A stretch of 64,000 bases of DNA from assembly GCA_900769405.1 (NCBI GenBank), contig CAAGGL010000024.1, positions 62,001 to 126,000 on the forward strand, read 5' to 3'. Origin of the DNA: an uncultured Alistipes sp. Its GTDB lineage: Bacteria > Bacteroidota > Bacteroidia > Bacteroidales > Rikenellaceae. A program made the position numbers and the translations under genes. Below, in pieces: positions 49,947 through 59,432 of the stretch; position 1 is the first letter of the stretch, and every line of letters starts with the position of its first letter. Below the pieces are notes generated by a model. It did no database searches and had not been told where the DNA came from. It saw nothing but the letters and a program-made list of their open reading frames with translations.

Positions 49947-52634
49947 TTAGAACAAATTCAACTGTTCGCCACTCTCCATCTCCTCGTCGGGAGCATTGCG
50001 AATGATCTCGAAATCGACGTCATCGATTGCCGCAGGTGCGATCGGCTCGGCTGCTACGGGCTGCGTCGGCTGCTCCTCTTCGGGAACCTCCTCAGGCTCG
50101 ATAAACGTCAGCGTATCAATGTCGTAGGTCGATAATCGCTTACCCTTTGCGCGGTGGCTCTTGATGCCGATAAAGTCGGCAACGGTCACCGTATCTGCCG
50201 GGCGCGATGCCTGAGCACCCTTGTATGTGATCTCCAAGCGGGGACGCTCGTCGGTCGAAATTGCGATCAACTGCATCGAACCGTCCTCATCAAGGAAGTA
50301 CTGCATCTTGTCGCCCGACTCGGCATTGAAGCGTTTGAGGTAGAAGTAACCCGCCACCTTGTCGAAGTAAACCACCGAATAGACACGTGCCGAATCGAAC
50401 TTCTCGACACTGATCAGATCCTCGGGGAAGTGGTGTCCCAAATCGTAACCCGTTGTGTAGTATAAATTCTTGGCAGTCATCACGATAATACGATCATCGC
50501 CACTGAACTCGCCGAGCAGACGACCGCGACCGTCCGAGTTCAGACGCATAATATCCTCGTCGAAGTAGATGTTCTGTCCGCCGAGGGTCGATGTGCCGCG
50601 CTCCTTCATTACGATCTTGTGGATACCGTAGCGCGAGAACAGATTACCCTGACTCTGGCGACCCTTGATTGCGAGTGTCGAGAAGTCGAGATCGACAATC
50701 GCGCGCTTCAATCGCGGACGCGGCTTGAAGTAAACCTTCAATACCTCGGCCTCGCCATTGGGGTTGACCGTCATATAGATCACCTCGCTCTTGGGTGTGC
50801 CCTTGGTGATGTCGTAAACCTTATCGCGCGTAACGCCCTTGATCGCGCAGCGCTTCATCATAATTGCGCCTGCCTTGCCGTCACGATAGAGAATATTGTA
50901 GATCGTGCGCTCATCGTTGCGCTTGAATATACCTATATAATATATGTTCTTATCGAAGAATGCCTTGTCCTGCACCTTCGTAACCTCATAGCGACCGTCC
51001 TTGGTCATCACAAGCACCTCGTCCAGATCCGAGCAGTCGCATACGAACTCATCTTTGCGCATCGAGGCACCGATACCGAAGAATCCCTCGGCGCGATTGA
51101 CATAGAGCTTGGCATTTGCCACAACCACCTTAGCTGCCTCGATTGAATCGAACTCGCGCAACTCACTGCGACGCTCGCGACCCTTGCCATACTTCTCCTT
51201 GATGCGGGTGTAGTAGGCAACGGCATACTCGGTCAGGTGTTTCAGGTCGTGCTTAACCTTGCGAATATCCTCCTCGATGCCGCGAATCAACTCGTCGGCC
51301 TTGGTCGAATCATATTTCGAGATACGAATGAACTGCAACTGAGTCAGTTTCACCACGTCGTCGTGCGTAACCTCACGCTGCAATAACTTCTTGAACGGCT
51401 CCAAACCCTTGTCAACAGCCTCGTATGCCTCCTCGCGCGAGCGGCAACCCTCGATCAACTGATAGAGTTTGTTCTCGATGAAGATCTTTTCGAGTGAGGT
51501 CGAGTGCCACTGACCATTCAACTCGTCGAGTTTGATCTCCAATTCCTGCTTCAACAGAGCCTTAGTATGCTCGGCCGAGCGGCGCAGGATCTCGCTAACT
51601 CCCAAGAAATTAGGTTTCTCGTCGCAAATCACACACGAGTTGGGCGAAATCGATACCTCGCAATCGGTAAATGCGTAGAGTGCGTCGATCGTCTTATCGG
51701 TCGATTCGTCGGGTGCAACGTGAACGATGATCTCGACCTTCTGCGCGGTGTTATCCTCCACCTTGCGGATCTTGATCTTGCCCTTGTCGTTAGCCTTGAC
51801 GATCGACTCCTTGATGCTCTCGGTTGTAGTCGTAAACGGAATCTCGGTGATAGCCAGCGTACGCTTGTCGATCTTCGAGATGCGTGCGCGAATCTTCACC
51901 GCACCACCGCGCAGACCGTCATTGTAGCGCGAGCAATCAACCAAGCCGCCTGTCGGGAAGTCGGGCAGCAGGGTAAACTCCTCGCCCTGCAAGTGTGCCA
52001 CGCAGGCGTCGATCAACTCGTTGAAGTTGTGGGGCAGGATCTTCGATGCCAAACCTACGGCGATACCCTCCACGCCTTGCGCCAACAGCAACGGGAATTT
52101 AACAGGCAGCGTCACAGGCTCCTGATTACGACCGTCATACGACGCCATCCACTCGGTGGTCTTCGGGTTGAACACCACGTCGAGCGCAAATTTCGACAAT
52201 CGAGCCTCGATATAACGCGAAGCTGCTGCCGAGTCGCCCGTGAGGATGTTACCCCAGTTACCCTGGCAGTCAATCAGCAGATCCTTCTGTCCGAGTTGCA
52301 CCAGCGCATCGCCAATCGAGGCGTCGCCGTGGGGGTGGAACTGCATTGTGTGACCGACGATATTCGCCACCTTGTTGTAGCGACCGTCGTCCATACGCTT
52401 CATCGAGTGCAGGATACGTCGTTGTACGGGTTTCAGACCATCTTCGACGTGGGGCACAGCGCGCTCCAAGATTACATACGAAGCGTAATCCAGAAACCAA
52501 TTCTTATACATACCCGTGAGCTTGCGCGTGCCGCTGGCGTCCTCCATCAGCTTGCCGAACTTACCGCTCGGGCGCTGCGAGATCTGCTCTTCGGTCTCGT
52601 TCAACTCTTCGGTTATAATATTATTTTCGTCCAT
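49947..52634 (-). CDS. parC: DNA topoisomerase IV subunit A
   Basis: 895 residues. ParC breaks and rejoins DNA to decatenate chromosomes. The catalytic Tyr is Tyr141 in SRYIEARL; upstream is the QRDR HPHGDASIGDAL (100-111). The C-terminal half carries beta-pinwheel blades of divergent form, and the tail is acidic. The pairing with the ParE-like gene next door, and the sequence VEDGLKPVQRRILHSM, favour ParC over GyrA. In the QRDR the position of E. coli ParC Ser80 is Ala105. It begins 40 bases after parE. Confidence 0.93.
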   Translation of the reverse strand: MDENNIITEELNETEEQISQRPSGKFGKLMEDASGTRKLTGMYKNWFLDYASYVILERAVPHVEDGLKPVQRRILHSMKRMDDGRYNKVANIVGHTMQFHPHGDASIGDALVQLGQKDLLIDCQGNWGNILTGDSAAASRYIEARLSKFALDVVFNPKTTEWMASYDGRNQEPVTLPVKFPLLLAQGVEGIAVGLASKILPHNFNELIDACVAHLQGEEFTLLPDFPTGGLVDCSRYNDGLRGGAVKIRARISKIDKRTLAITEIPFTTTTESIKESIVKANDKGKIKIRKVEDNTAQKVEIIVHVAPDESTDKTIDALYAFTDCEVSISPNSCVICDEKPNFLGVSEILRRSAEHTKALLKQELEIKLDELNGQWHSTSLEKIFIENKLYQLIEGCRSREEAYEAVDKGLEPFKKLLQREVTHDDVVKLTQLQFIRISKYDSTKADELIRGIEEDIRKVKHDLKHLTEYAVAYYTRIKEKYGKGRERRSELREFDSIEAAKVVVANAKLYVNRAEGFFGIGASMRKDEFVCDCSDLDEVLVMTKDGRYEVTKVQDKAFFDKNIYYIGIFKRNDERTIYNILYRDGKAGAIMMKRCAIKGVTRDKVYDITKGTPKSEVIYMTVNPNGEAEVLKVYFKPRPRLKRAIVDLDFSTLAIKGRQSQGNLFSRYGIHKIVMKERGTSTLGGQNIYFDEDIMRLNSDGRGRLLGEFSGDDRIIVMTAKNLYYTTGYDLGHHFPEDLISVEKFDSARVYSVVYFDKVAGYFYLKRFNAESGDKMQYFLDEDGSMQLIAISTDERPRLEITYKGAQASRPADTVTVADFIGIKSHRAKGKRLSTYDIDTLTFIEPEEVPEEEQPTQPVAAEPIAPAAIDDVDFEIIRNAPDEEMESGEQLNLF

Positions 52635-52674
52635 TTATCGTGTTGTTTTCTCTTATTCCAAAATCAAAAAATGC

Positions 52675-54564
52675 TTAGACTGCTTCGGCCTCGGTCGAGT
52701 TGTATTTGTCCATATTCTCGATCAGATCCTCCTCGATACGCAGGTTGTCGATGATGAAGTTCTGACGGTCGTAGGTGTTCTTGCCCATATAGAATTCCAA
52801 CATATCGTGAATAGGATCATCTTTGGTCAGGCGCACCTTGTCCAGACGCATCTTCTCGCCAATGAACTCACCGAACTCCTCGGGCGAAATCTCACCAAGA
52901 CCTTTGAATCGAGTGATCTCGGCCGTGGCGCCGCACTTGATAATTGCGCGCTGCTTCTCCTCCTCGCTGTAACAGTAGTGCGTCTCCTTCTTGTTACGCA
53001 CACGGAACAGCGGTGTCTGCAACACATAGAGGTGACCCTGACGAATCACATCGGGGAAGAATTGCAGGAAGAAGGTCATCAACAGCAGTCGGATGTGCAT
53101 ACCATCGACATCGGCATCGGTTGCGATGATCACCTTGTTGTAGCGCAGATTATCCATATCCTCTTCGATGTTCAGCGCTGCCTGCAACAGATTGAACTCC
53201 TCGTTGTCGTAAACCACCTTCTTGGTCAGTCCGAAACAGTTCAGCGGCTTACCGCGCAACGAGAAGACTGCCTGAGTCTGCACGTTGCGGCTCTTGGTGA
53301 TCGAACCCGACGCCGAGTTACCCTCCGTGATGAAGATCATCGACTCCTCGGCACGATCGTGCTTGTCGCAGAGGTGAATCTTGCAATCGCGCAACTTCTT
53401 GTTGTTGAGCGACACCTTCTTAGCAATCTCGCGCGCCTTCTTCTGTACGCCCGAAATAGCCTTGCGCTCCTTCTCGTTTTCGAGAATCTTCTTGTTTAGT
53501 ACGCCTGCCGTCTCGGGATGCTTGTGCAGATAGTTGTCCAACTCCTGTTTGAGGAAATCGATAACATACTGACGCACCGTCGGGCCCTCGGGCTCCATAT
53601 CCTTCGACACCAATCGGGTCTTGGTCTGCGAGTCGAATCCGGGCTCCTCGACATTGACACTGATCGCCGCAACGATCGAAGTACGCACGTCCGACGGATC
53701 GTAATCCTTCTTGTAGAACTCCTTAACGACCTTGGCAACCGCCTCGCGCAGCGCCGCCTGATGCGTACCGCCGCGGAAGGTGTTCTGACTATTCACGAAC
53801 GAATAATATGTTTCGCCGTAGCTTGTGCCGTGCGTAATCGCCACCTCGATATCCTTACCTTTGAGGTGGATAATGGGGTAGAGAGGCTCCTCGCCCGACA
53901 TATTCTCGGTCAGCAGATCCAGCAGACCATTCTTCGAGTGATACGACGTGCCGTTGAACTTGATCGTCAATCCCTGATTTAGGTAGGTGTAGTTGCGCAG
54001 ACGCTGCTCGATGTACTCCATATTGTATTCGTACACGCCGAACACATCCTCATCAACCACATAGCTGATCATCGTGCCGTTCTTCTCCTGTACACCGCTT
54101 TCGCGTCGGTCGCTCAACTCCAAACCTGTCTGATAGCTCACCGTGCGAGCCTCGCCGTCGCGGACACTTCGAGCCGTGAACTCGCTCGACATCATATTCA
54201 CCGCCTTGACACCGACACCATTCAGACCTACGGTCTTCTTGAATGCGCCCGAGCCATACTTGCCACTCGTATTGATTTTCGATACAGCGTTAGCCAAACT
54301 ATCGAGAGGAATTCCTCGACCATAGTCGCGTACGGTCACGCGCTTGTTCTCGTCGATAGTAATCTCGATAACCTTACCCGCACCCATAATGAACTCGTCG
54401 ATCGAATTATCTACCACCTCTTTGAGCAGGGTGTAGATACCGTCATCGGGTTGCGAACCGTCACCCAGGTTGCCGATCCACATACCCGGACGCAGACGCA
54501 TCTGATCGCGTGTGCTGAGGGTTTTAATGTCGGAATCGCTGTATTGTACTGTTGTTTCAGCCAT
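52675..54564 (-). CDS. parE: DNA topoisomerase IV subunit B
   Basis: 629 residues, the usual length for the ATPase subunit. GHKL ATPase motifs: EVVDNSIDEF with the catalytic Glu, DYGRGIPLDS, LNGVGVKAVN. TOPRIM motifs: TEGNSASGS and DADVDGMHIRLLL, and a C-terminal KGLGEISPEEF. It forms an A2B2 enzyme with the adjacent parC product. The EGNSAS form differs from the usual EGDSAG but keeps the Glu. Located 20 bases after the acyltransferase stop. Confidence 0.95.
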   Translation of the reverse strand: MAETTVQYSDSDIKTLSTRDQMRLRPGMWIGNLGDGSQPDDGIYTLLKEVVDNSIDEFIMGAGKVIEITIDENKRVTVRDYGRGIPLDSLANAVSKINTSGKYGSGAFKKTVGLNGVGVKAVNMMSSEFTARSVRDGEARTVSYQTGLELSDRRESGVQEKNGTMISYVVDEDVFGVYEYNMEYIEQRLRNYTYLNQGLTIKFNGTSYHSKNGLLDLLTENMSGEEPLYPIIHLKGKDIEVAITHGTSYGETYYSFVNSQNTFRGGTHQAALREAVAKVVKEFYKKDYDPSDVRTSIVAAISVNVEEPGFDSQTKTRLVSKDMEPEGPTVRQYVIDFLKQELDNYLHKHPETAGVLNKKILENEKERKAISGVQKKAREIAKKVSLNNKKLRDCKIHLCDKHDRAEESMIFITEGNSASGSITKSRNVQTQAVFSLRGKPLNCFGLTKKVVYDNEEFNLLQAALNIEEDMDNLRYNKVIIATDADVDGMHIRLLLMTFFLQFFPDVIRQGHLYVLQTPLFRVRNKKETHYCYSEEEKQRAIIKCGATAEITRFKGLGEISPEEFGEFIGEKMRLDKVRLTKDDPIHDMLEFYMGKNTYDRQNFIIDNLRIEEDLIENMDKYNSTEAEAV

Positions 54565-54583
54565 TATTGTTGTTCTCCTGTTT

Positions 54584-55309
54584 TTAGTCGTTCATATTTT
54601 TGAGCATCTCTTTGGCGGCGACCATCTTCTCGCGCACCATCTCGCTCAACTCTTTCACTTCCATCGAAGCAACCACCTCGGCAGGAACGGGATCGAGTAC
54701 CTCGACACGGAATGTGTGTCGCCACGGCAGTCGCCAGCCGTTCGCAAAGAGCGTATCCGAGCCGTGCAGTACTACGGGCAGAATGGGCACGCCTGCCTCC
54801 TTCGCCAACGTAAATGCACCCGACTTGAAGCGGTGAATCTCGCCATCTTTCGAGCGAGTACCCTCGGGGAAGATTGCGATCGACGCGCCGCGACCGAGCC
54901 ACTTCTTACCCAGGGTCGTAACCTTGGCCATCGCGCCCGACGACGAGCGGTCGATGCAGATGTCGCCGTGCAGTGTCAGCATCTGTCCGAAGAACGGAAT
55001 ACGGAACACCTCGCGCTTCGACACCCAGCGGAAGTTGAGCGGAATACGATAGAGCAGCGGAATATCGACCATACTTGTGTGGTTGATCGTGATTACATAG
55101 GGCTGTTTGCGATCGATCTTCTCCACGCCGTGCGTAATTTTGCGCCACTTGGGCCAGCAGAAGAAGATTCGGGTCAGCAGGCGCGACAGTTCGTGAATGC
55201 AGCGACGTGCGGGGTCGAACGGACGCAACACCACAACCATAATTGCCGAAAGAATCAATACCGCCAAGCAAGCGATCGCTAAAATGATGTAATAAATTAT
55301 TGCTAACAT
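54584..55309 (-). CDS. Lysophospholipid (1-acyl-glycerol-3-phosphate-type) acyltransferase
   Basis: 241 residues from ATG 55309 (MLAIIYYI); the longer frame ahead is in the leader. One N-terminal membrane segment (about 1-25), then the PlsC catalytic motif NHTSMVDIP (H-x4-D), RGASIAIFPEGTRSKDG, and VPILPVVLHGS. PlsC-type enzymes acylate lysophosphatidate to phosphatidate at the inner membrane; other acceptors are possible. It starts the minus-strand run parE-parC-aroK-purL-murI. No clear -7 box was found before it. Confidence 0.9.
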   Translation of the reverse strand: MLAIIYYIILAIACLAVLILSAIMVVVLRPFDPARRCIHELSRLLTRIFFCWPKWRKITHGVEKIDRKQPYVITINHTSMVDIPLLYRIPLNFRWVSKREVFRIPFFGQMLTLHGDICIDRSSSGAMAKVTTLGKKWLGRGASIAIFPEGTRSKDGEIHRFKSGAFTLAKEAGVPILPVVLHGSDTLFANGWRLPWRHTFRVEVLDPVPAEVVASMEVKELSEMVREKMVAAKEMLKNMND

Positions 55310-55469
55310 AGTCTTTCTAATGTGTTTATGGTGCGAAATGGGGTTAGAGCGCACTACGCACCGTATTTAATCCTGCAATTTTAACAAAATTTTGGCTTAT
55401 TTCCGCTATTTATATAAGGTAAGTTATCAACATTTAATCAAAATGTGTAGATTTTTTTAGCGAAATAGT

Positions 55470-55477
55470 TACCTTTG
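55470..55477 (+). promoter_or_regulatory. -7 promoter element of fabD
   Basis: TACCTTTG; the leader to the ATG at 55558 is about 75 bases and ends in a hairpin that abuts the start codon (55538-55557). Confidence 0.6.
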
Positions 55478-55537
55478 CGCTGTCGCAAGGTAGGGAGAAG
55501 AGAGTACAAAGAGACTTGTGGCGGAGTAATAATATTA

Positions 55538-55557
55538 AACTTTAACTTGATAAAGTT
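55538..55557 (+). promoter_or_regulatory. Hairpin abutting the fabD start codon
   Basis: AACTTTA (55538-55544), loop ACTTGA, TAAAGTT (55551-55557), directly followed by the ATG. A 7-bp stem in this place could affect ribosome access; no factor is implied. Confidence 0.45.
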
Positions 55558-56442
55558 ATGAAAGCATTTGTATTCCCCGGCCAGGGATCACAGTTCTCTG
55601 GTATGGGTAAGGATCTCTACACGAACGTTCCTGCTGCCAAGGAACTTTTCGAGAAGGCTAACGAGATTCTCGGTTTCCGCATCACCGACATTATGTTCGA
55701 GGGTACGGACGAGGAACTGAAACAGACCTTCGTTACTCAGCCTGCGGTTTTCCTTCATTCGGTTATTATGGCAAAGGCTCTCGGCGAGGAGTTTAAGCCC
55801 GATATGGTTGCTGGTCATTCGCTTGGCGAGTTCAGTGCGTTGGTTGCTGCTGGTGCGTTGGATTTCGAGGATGGTCTGCGCTTGGTAGCTAAGCGTGCAG
55901 CTGCGATGCAGCAGGCGTGCGAGGCTCAACCCTCGACAATGGCGGCTGTTTTGGGTCTTGACGATAAGGTTGTTGAGGATATCTGTGCTGAGGTTGATGG
56001 CGTGGTTGTAGCGGCAAACTATAACTGTCCGGGTCAGTTGGTTATCTCGGGTTCGATCGAGGCTGTCGATGCAGCTTGCGAGCGTTTGAAGGCTGCGGGT
56101 GCTCGTCGCGCATTGCGTCTGCCCGTGGGTGGTGCTTTCCACTCGCCGCTGATGGAACCTGCGAAGGTTGAGTTGCAGGCTGCGATCGAGGCTGCTCCGT
56201 TTAAGACTCCGATATGCCCTGTATATCAGAATGTTGATGCAAAGCCTTACACCGATCCCGAGCAGATCAAGGCTAACCTGATTGCGCAGCTTACGGCTCC
56301 CGTGCGTTGGACCTATATCGTACAGAATATGTTGGCCGATGGTGCCGATTCGTTTGTTGAGTTGGGCCCCGGTGCGGTGCTTCAAGGTTTGATCAAGAAG
56401 GTCTGCCGCGAGGCCGATGCGGTGTCGAAGGCGACGTTGTAG
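55558..56442 (+). CDS. fabD: Malonyl-CoA:ACP transacylase
   Basis: 294 residues. FabD moves malonyl from CoA to acyl carrier protein for fatty acid synthesis. The FPGQGSQ start (6-12), the nucleophile Ser88 in AGHSLGEF, and His195 in GGAFHSPLM are in place. Length is slightly short of E. coli (309). It is a single gene with promoter, hairpin leader and a downstream terminator at 56467; other fab genes are elsewhere. Confidence 0.97.
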   Translation: MKAFVFPGQGSQFSGMGKDLYTNVPAAKELFEKANEILGFRITDIMFEGTDEELKQTFVTQPAVFLHSVIMAKALGEEFKPDMVAGHSLGEFSALVAAGALDFEDGLRLVAKRAAAMQQACEAQPSTMAAVLGLDDKVVEDICAEVDGVVVAANYNCPGQLVISGSIEAVDAACERLKAAGARRALRLPVGGAFHSPLMEPAKVELQAAIEAAPFKTPICPVYQNVDAKPYTDPEQIKANLIAQLTAPVRWTYIVQNMLADGADSFVELGPGAVLQGLIKKVCREADAVSKATL

Positions 56443-56466
56443 GAGATAAAAATTTTTTCGTCTGAT

Positions 56467-56511
56467 AAAATGGGCGCAGAGGTGCGTAGAGGCCGCCTTT
56501 GTGCCCATTTT
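56467..56511 (+). terminator. Terminator after fabD
   Basis: AAAATGGGCGCA / TGTGCCCATTTT (one G-T pair) with a further inner stem (AGGTGCG region), followed by TTCGTGTTT. Confidence 0.75.
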
Positions 56512-56557
56512 TCGTGTTTGTAAGGGTCGATAAATTGAAAAAACTCGCAAATGGGTC

Positions 56558-56587
56558 TTGCATTATTGAAATTCTTTATTAATTTTG
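56558..56587 (+). promoter_or_regulatory. Promoter of the ROK gene
   Basis: -33 TTG (56558-56560) and -7 TAATTTTG (56580-56587) with 19 bases between; start codon at 56621. Confidence 0.6.
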
Positions 56588-56620
56588 TTAAATAATTGCG
56601 TTTGTAAATAGCGAAATTCT

Positions 56621-57847
56621 ATGACTTCATTAAAGGAATTTTTCAATCAGCACGAAGATGATATGATGAAGGGTGTCACTCATAAGAACAGCCTCATCAA
56701 ACGAAATATCATTGCATATATGGCTCTGCATGGTCAGTGCACGCTGGCCGAATTGACCAAGGAGTTGCACATCAGCGTTCCGACCATAACCAAGCTCGTT
56801 CAGGAGTTGGTGCAGGAGGATATCGTGACCGATAACGGCAAGGTCGAGACCCCGGGTGGTCGTCGCCCGAACATCTTCGGACTGGCCAACTCGGCGATCT
56901 ATTTTGTGGGTGTCGAGATTGCGCGCGACTATATGATGTTCGTGCTTACCGACCTGCAAAACAATGTGATACGTCACCATCGCGAGGAGAATTTCGAGTT
57001 GGAGGATCGTCCGCAGTGCCTCGAAAAGATATGTTCGTTTATCACCGAATTTATCGATCATTCGGGTGTCGATCGTGGCAAGATTTTGGGCGTCGGCGTC
57101 TGCATCGCAGGTCGAGTTAATCCCGATACGGGTTGCAGTTATAAGTATTTCACGTCGAGCGATCGTTCGTTGCGCGAGATCCTTGAATCGCGTGTTGGCG
57201 TGCGTGTGCTGCTCGAAAACGACACCCGTGCGCGTTGCTTTGCCGAGTGCGCGTTGACCGACACGCCGAAGAATAATATGGTCTATCTCTATCTGGGTCG
57301 CGGTGTTGCGATCGGTATCGTGATGAAGGGCGAGCTCTATTATGGCAAGAGCGGCTTTGCGGGCGAGTTTGGTCATACGCCGTTCTTCGACAACGAGATC
57401 ATCTGTCCGTGTGGTAAGAAGGGCTGCCTCGAAACCGAGATTTCGGGCATTGCCATCGAGCAGAAGATGATCGGTATGATCCGCTCGGGCGTCAATTCAA
57501 TCCTGCGCGAGAAGGTTGATGCTGAGGGTGTTGTGCATATCGACGACATTATCGATGCAGCTCGTAAGGACGATAATCTCTCGATCGAATTGATCGAGGA
57601 GGCGGGCGAAAAAATCGGTAAGAGTGTTGCATTCCTGATCAATATTTTCAACCCCGAAACGGTCGTTATTGGCGGTAATTTGGCGGCGGCAGGCGACTAT
57701 CTGATGTTGCCTTTGAAGTCGGCGACCAACAAATATTCGCTCAATCTTGTATATAAGGATACCAAATTCCGAGTGTCGCAACTCGACGATCGTGCGGGTG
57801 CGTGGGGCGTTGCAATGTTGATTCGCAACAAGATTATCGGTCTGTAA
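56621..57847 (+). CDS. ROK family transcriptional regulator
   Basis: 408 residues. An N-terminal winged helix-turn-helix (about 20-85: IIAYMALHGQCTLAELTKEL, SVPTITKLVQEL) joined to a ROK sugar-kinase-like domain with GVCIAG, ENDTRARC and GEFGHTPF, and the zinc motif CPCGKKGCLE. This is the NagC/XylR layout, regulators that sense a sugar or sugar phosphate. The kinase Asp position in the ENDTRA segment is retained. Effector unknown, and no sugar operon is adjacent. GNAT gene follows after 3 bases. Confidence 0.92.
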   Translation: MTSLKEFFNQHEDDMMKGVTHKNSLIKRNIIAYMALHGQCTLAELTKELHISVPTITKLVQELVQEDIVTDNGKVETPGGRRPNIFGLANSAIYFVGVEIARDYMMFVLTDLQNNVIRHHREENFELEDRPQCLEKICSFITEFIDHSGVDRGKILGVGVCIAGRVNPDTGCSYKYFTSSDRSLREILESRVGVRVLLENDTRARCFAECALTDTPKNNMVYLYLGRGVAIGIVMKGELYYGKSGFAGEFGHTPFFDNEIICPCGKKGCLETEISGIAIEQKMIGMIRSGVNSILREKVDAEGVVHIDDIIDAARKDDNLSIELIEEAGEKIGKSVAFLINIFNPETVVIGGNLAAAGDYLMLPLKSATNKYSLNLVYKDTKFRVSQLDDRAGAWGVAMLIRNKIIGL

Positions 57848-57850
57848 ACT

Positions 57851-58369
57851 ATGCTTCTGCGAGGTCAAAATATCCACCTTCGAGCGCTCGAACCGAGCGA
57901 TGTCGAGCCGATGTATCGCTGGGAAAACGACCCTGCGGTGTGGGGCGTGAGCGGTACGGTTGCGCCCTTCTCGCGCGAGATTCTGAGGGCGTTTATCGAG
58001 CAGCAGCAGTACGACATTTGGCGCACGCATCAGCTGCGTCTGGTCATTGCTCGCAACGATGATGCGACGGCGGTCGGTGCGGTCGATCTGTTCGATTTCG
58101 ATCCACTGAATCGACGTGCGGGCGTGGGTGTGCTGGTGGCCGATGGCGAACGCGGTCGAGGCTATGCTTCGGAGGCGCTGGCTCTGCTTGTTGAGTATGC
58201 GCGCGATGTATTGATGCTCAATCAGTTGTATTGCGATATCGATACCGATAATGTAACTTGCCGAGCACTATTTTCGGGCTGCGAATTTGAGGAGTGCGGT
58301 GTGCGTCGTCGCTGGCGCTTAGCCTCAGACGGTTGGCGCGATGTGGTGATGATGCAGCGCCTATTCTAA
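57851..58369 (+). CDS. GNAT family N-acetyltransferase
   Basis: 172 residues. The RimJ/RimL-like GNAT shape: LRALEPSDVEPMYRWENDP near the start, AVDLFDFDPLNRRAGVGVLV, and the acetyl-CoA loop ERGRGYASEALALL (about 98-111). Such proteins acetylate an amino group of a protein N-terminus or small molecule; substrate unknown. The start lies 3 bases after the ROK stop, so they are co-translated. Perfect hairpin downstream at 58373. Confidence 0.88.
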   Translation: MLLRGQNIHLRALEPSDVEPMYRWENDPAVWGVSGTVAPFSREILRAFIEQQQYDIWRTHQLRLVIARNDDATAVGAVDLFDFDPLNRRAGVGVLVADGERGRGYASEALALLVEYARDVLMLNQLYCDIDTDNVTCRALFSGCEFEECGVRRRWRLASDGWRDVVMMQRLF

Positions 58370-58372
58370 ATA

Positions 58373-58400
58373 AAAAAGCCGCCTCGCGAGGCGGCTTTTT
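58373..58400. terminator. Perfect bidirectional terminator, GNAT / mltG
   Basis: AAAAAGCCGCCTC / GAGGCGGCTTTTT perfect 13-bp stem around GC; the T-run continues into the mltG side, so it serves both convergent genes. Confidence 0.85.
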
Positions 58401-58403
58401 CGT

Positions 58404-59417
58404 TTATTTATAAATCTTTCGTTTGTTCAACTCTTTGGTGTAGGCGCGGGCATTGCGCAGGTGCTCGGTGTAGGTCGCCGCGAAGTTGTGGTGACCGTCG
58501 AACGTGGGGCGCGCGCAGAAATAGATGTAGTCGTGTTTCTCGAAATTCAGCACGCCGTCAATAGCCGCAATCGAGGGCATACAGATAGGCGAGGGGGGTA
58601 GTCCCTTGTTCTTATAAGTATTGTAGGGCGAATCGACGCGCAGGTGCTTGTGCAGAATGCGACGCAGCGAGAAATCACCCACGGCATACTTCACCGTTGG
58701 GTCGGCCTGCAACGGCATACCCTTATTCAAACGATTGATATAGACACCCGCTACGGTTGCCATTTCGTCGGTTGCGCGAGTTTCCTCATAAACGATTGAG
58801 GCCAAAGTCATCACCTCCAAACGCGACAATCCGCTACGCTTGCGTTTTGCGTCGCGATCGGTCCAAAAAGCCTCGTACTCCTTGTTCATACGCTCGACGA
58901 TTTGCTCGGGCGATACGGTCCAATAGAGCTCGTAGGTGTTGGGTACAAACATCGAGAACATCGTTAGCGGATTCTTGAAGCCATACTTTTTAGCCACCTC
59001 TTGGTCGGTCAGCACAGCCGCAATTTCGGCCGAGTCGGCGTCGATCTGACGCGCGAGTTTCCCTGCCAGATAAGCGGGAGTCTTGGCGTTGTTGAAGGTG
59101 ACGTTTACGGGCGTTTGCATACCGAGTTTGATCATACGAACGATCTCGATCACGTCCATTCCCTCGTCGAGAATATAGTGTCCCGGCTTGAAAGTTTGCT
59201 CCAAATTGAGGCGTTTGGCATAAATATCGAATGCCAAATGGTGTCCGATTTTTGGTTTGAGCGAGTCGATCAGAGTGGAGTAGTCCGAGCGCTTCGAGAG
59301 ATAGATTTCTGCGCTCTGTTTCACTGCGTTACCCTTGAATGAGATGATGCCCCAAGCGGCTGCGGCAGCGCCCAAAACGACTGCTGCGACGAATATCCAG
59401 ATGAGTGTTTTTTTCAT
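58404..59417 (-). CDS. mltG: Endolytic murein transglycosylase MltG (YceG-like)
   Basis: 337 residues. One N-terminal membrane anchor (about 4-25), a LysM-like region with FKPGHYILDEGMDVIEIV, then the YceG catalytic domain with LASIVYEETRATDE (catalytic Glu about 211-212), GVYINRLNKGMPLQADPTVKYA and SPYNTYKNKGLPPSPI. MltG cuts nascent glycan strands in the periplasm and sets their length. Promoter is divergent from and overlaps the ffs promoter. Confidence 0.95.
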   Translation of the reverse strand: MKKTLIWIFVAAVVLGAAAAAWGIISFKGNAVKQSAEIYLSKRSDYSTLIDSLKPKIGHHLAFDIYAKRLNLEQTFKPGHYILDEGMDVIEIVRMIKLGMQTPVNVTFNNAKTPAYLAGKLARQIDADSAEIAAVLTDQEVAKKYGFKNPLTMFSMFVPNTYELYWTVSPEQIVERMNKEYEAFWTDRDAKRKRSGLSRLEVMTLASIVYEETRATDEMATVAGVYINRLNKGMPLQADPTVKYAVGDFSLRRILHKHLRVDSPYNTYKNKGLPPSPICMPSIAAIDGVLNFEKHDYIYFCARPTFDGHHNFAATYTEHLRNARAYTKELNKRKIYK

Positions 59418-59432
59418 TTCGGTAGTAAATTT

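Noticed and set aside
55330..55362. Inverted repeat GGTGCG / CGCACC before the acyltransferase as an operator
   Set aside because: Arms are only 6 bp, 21 bases apart, with no -7 box placed to make sense of it; likely chance.
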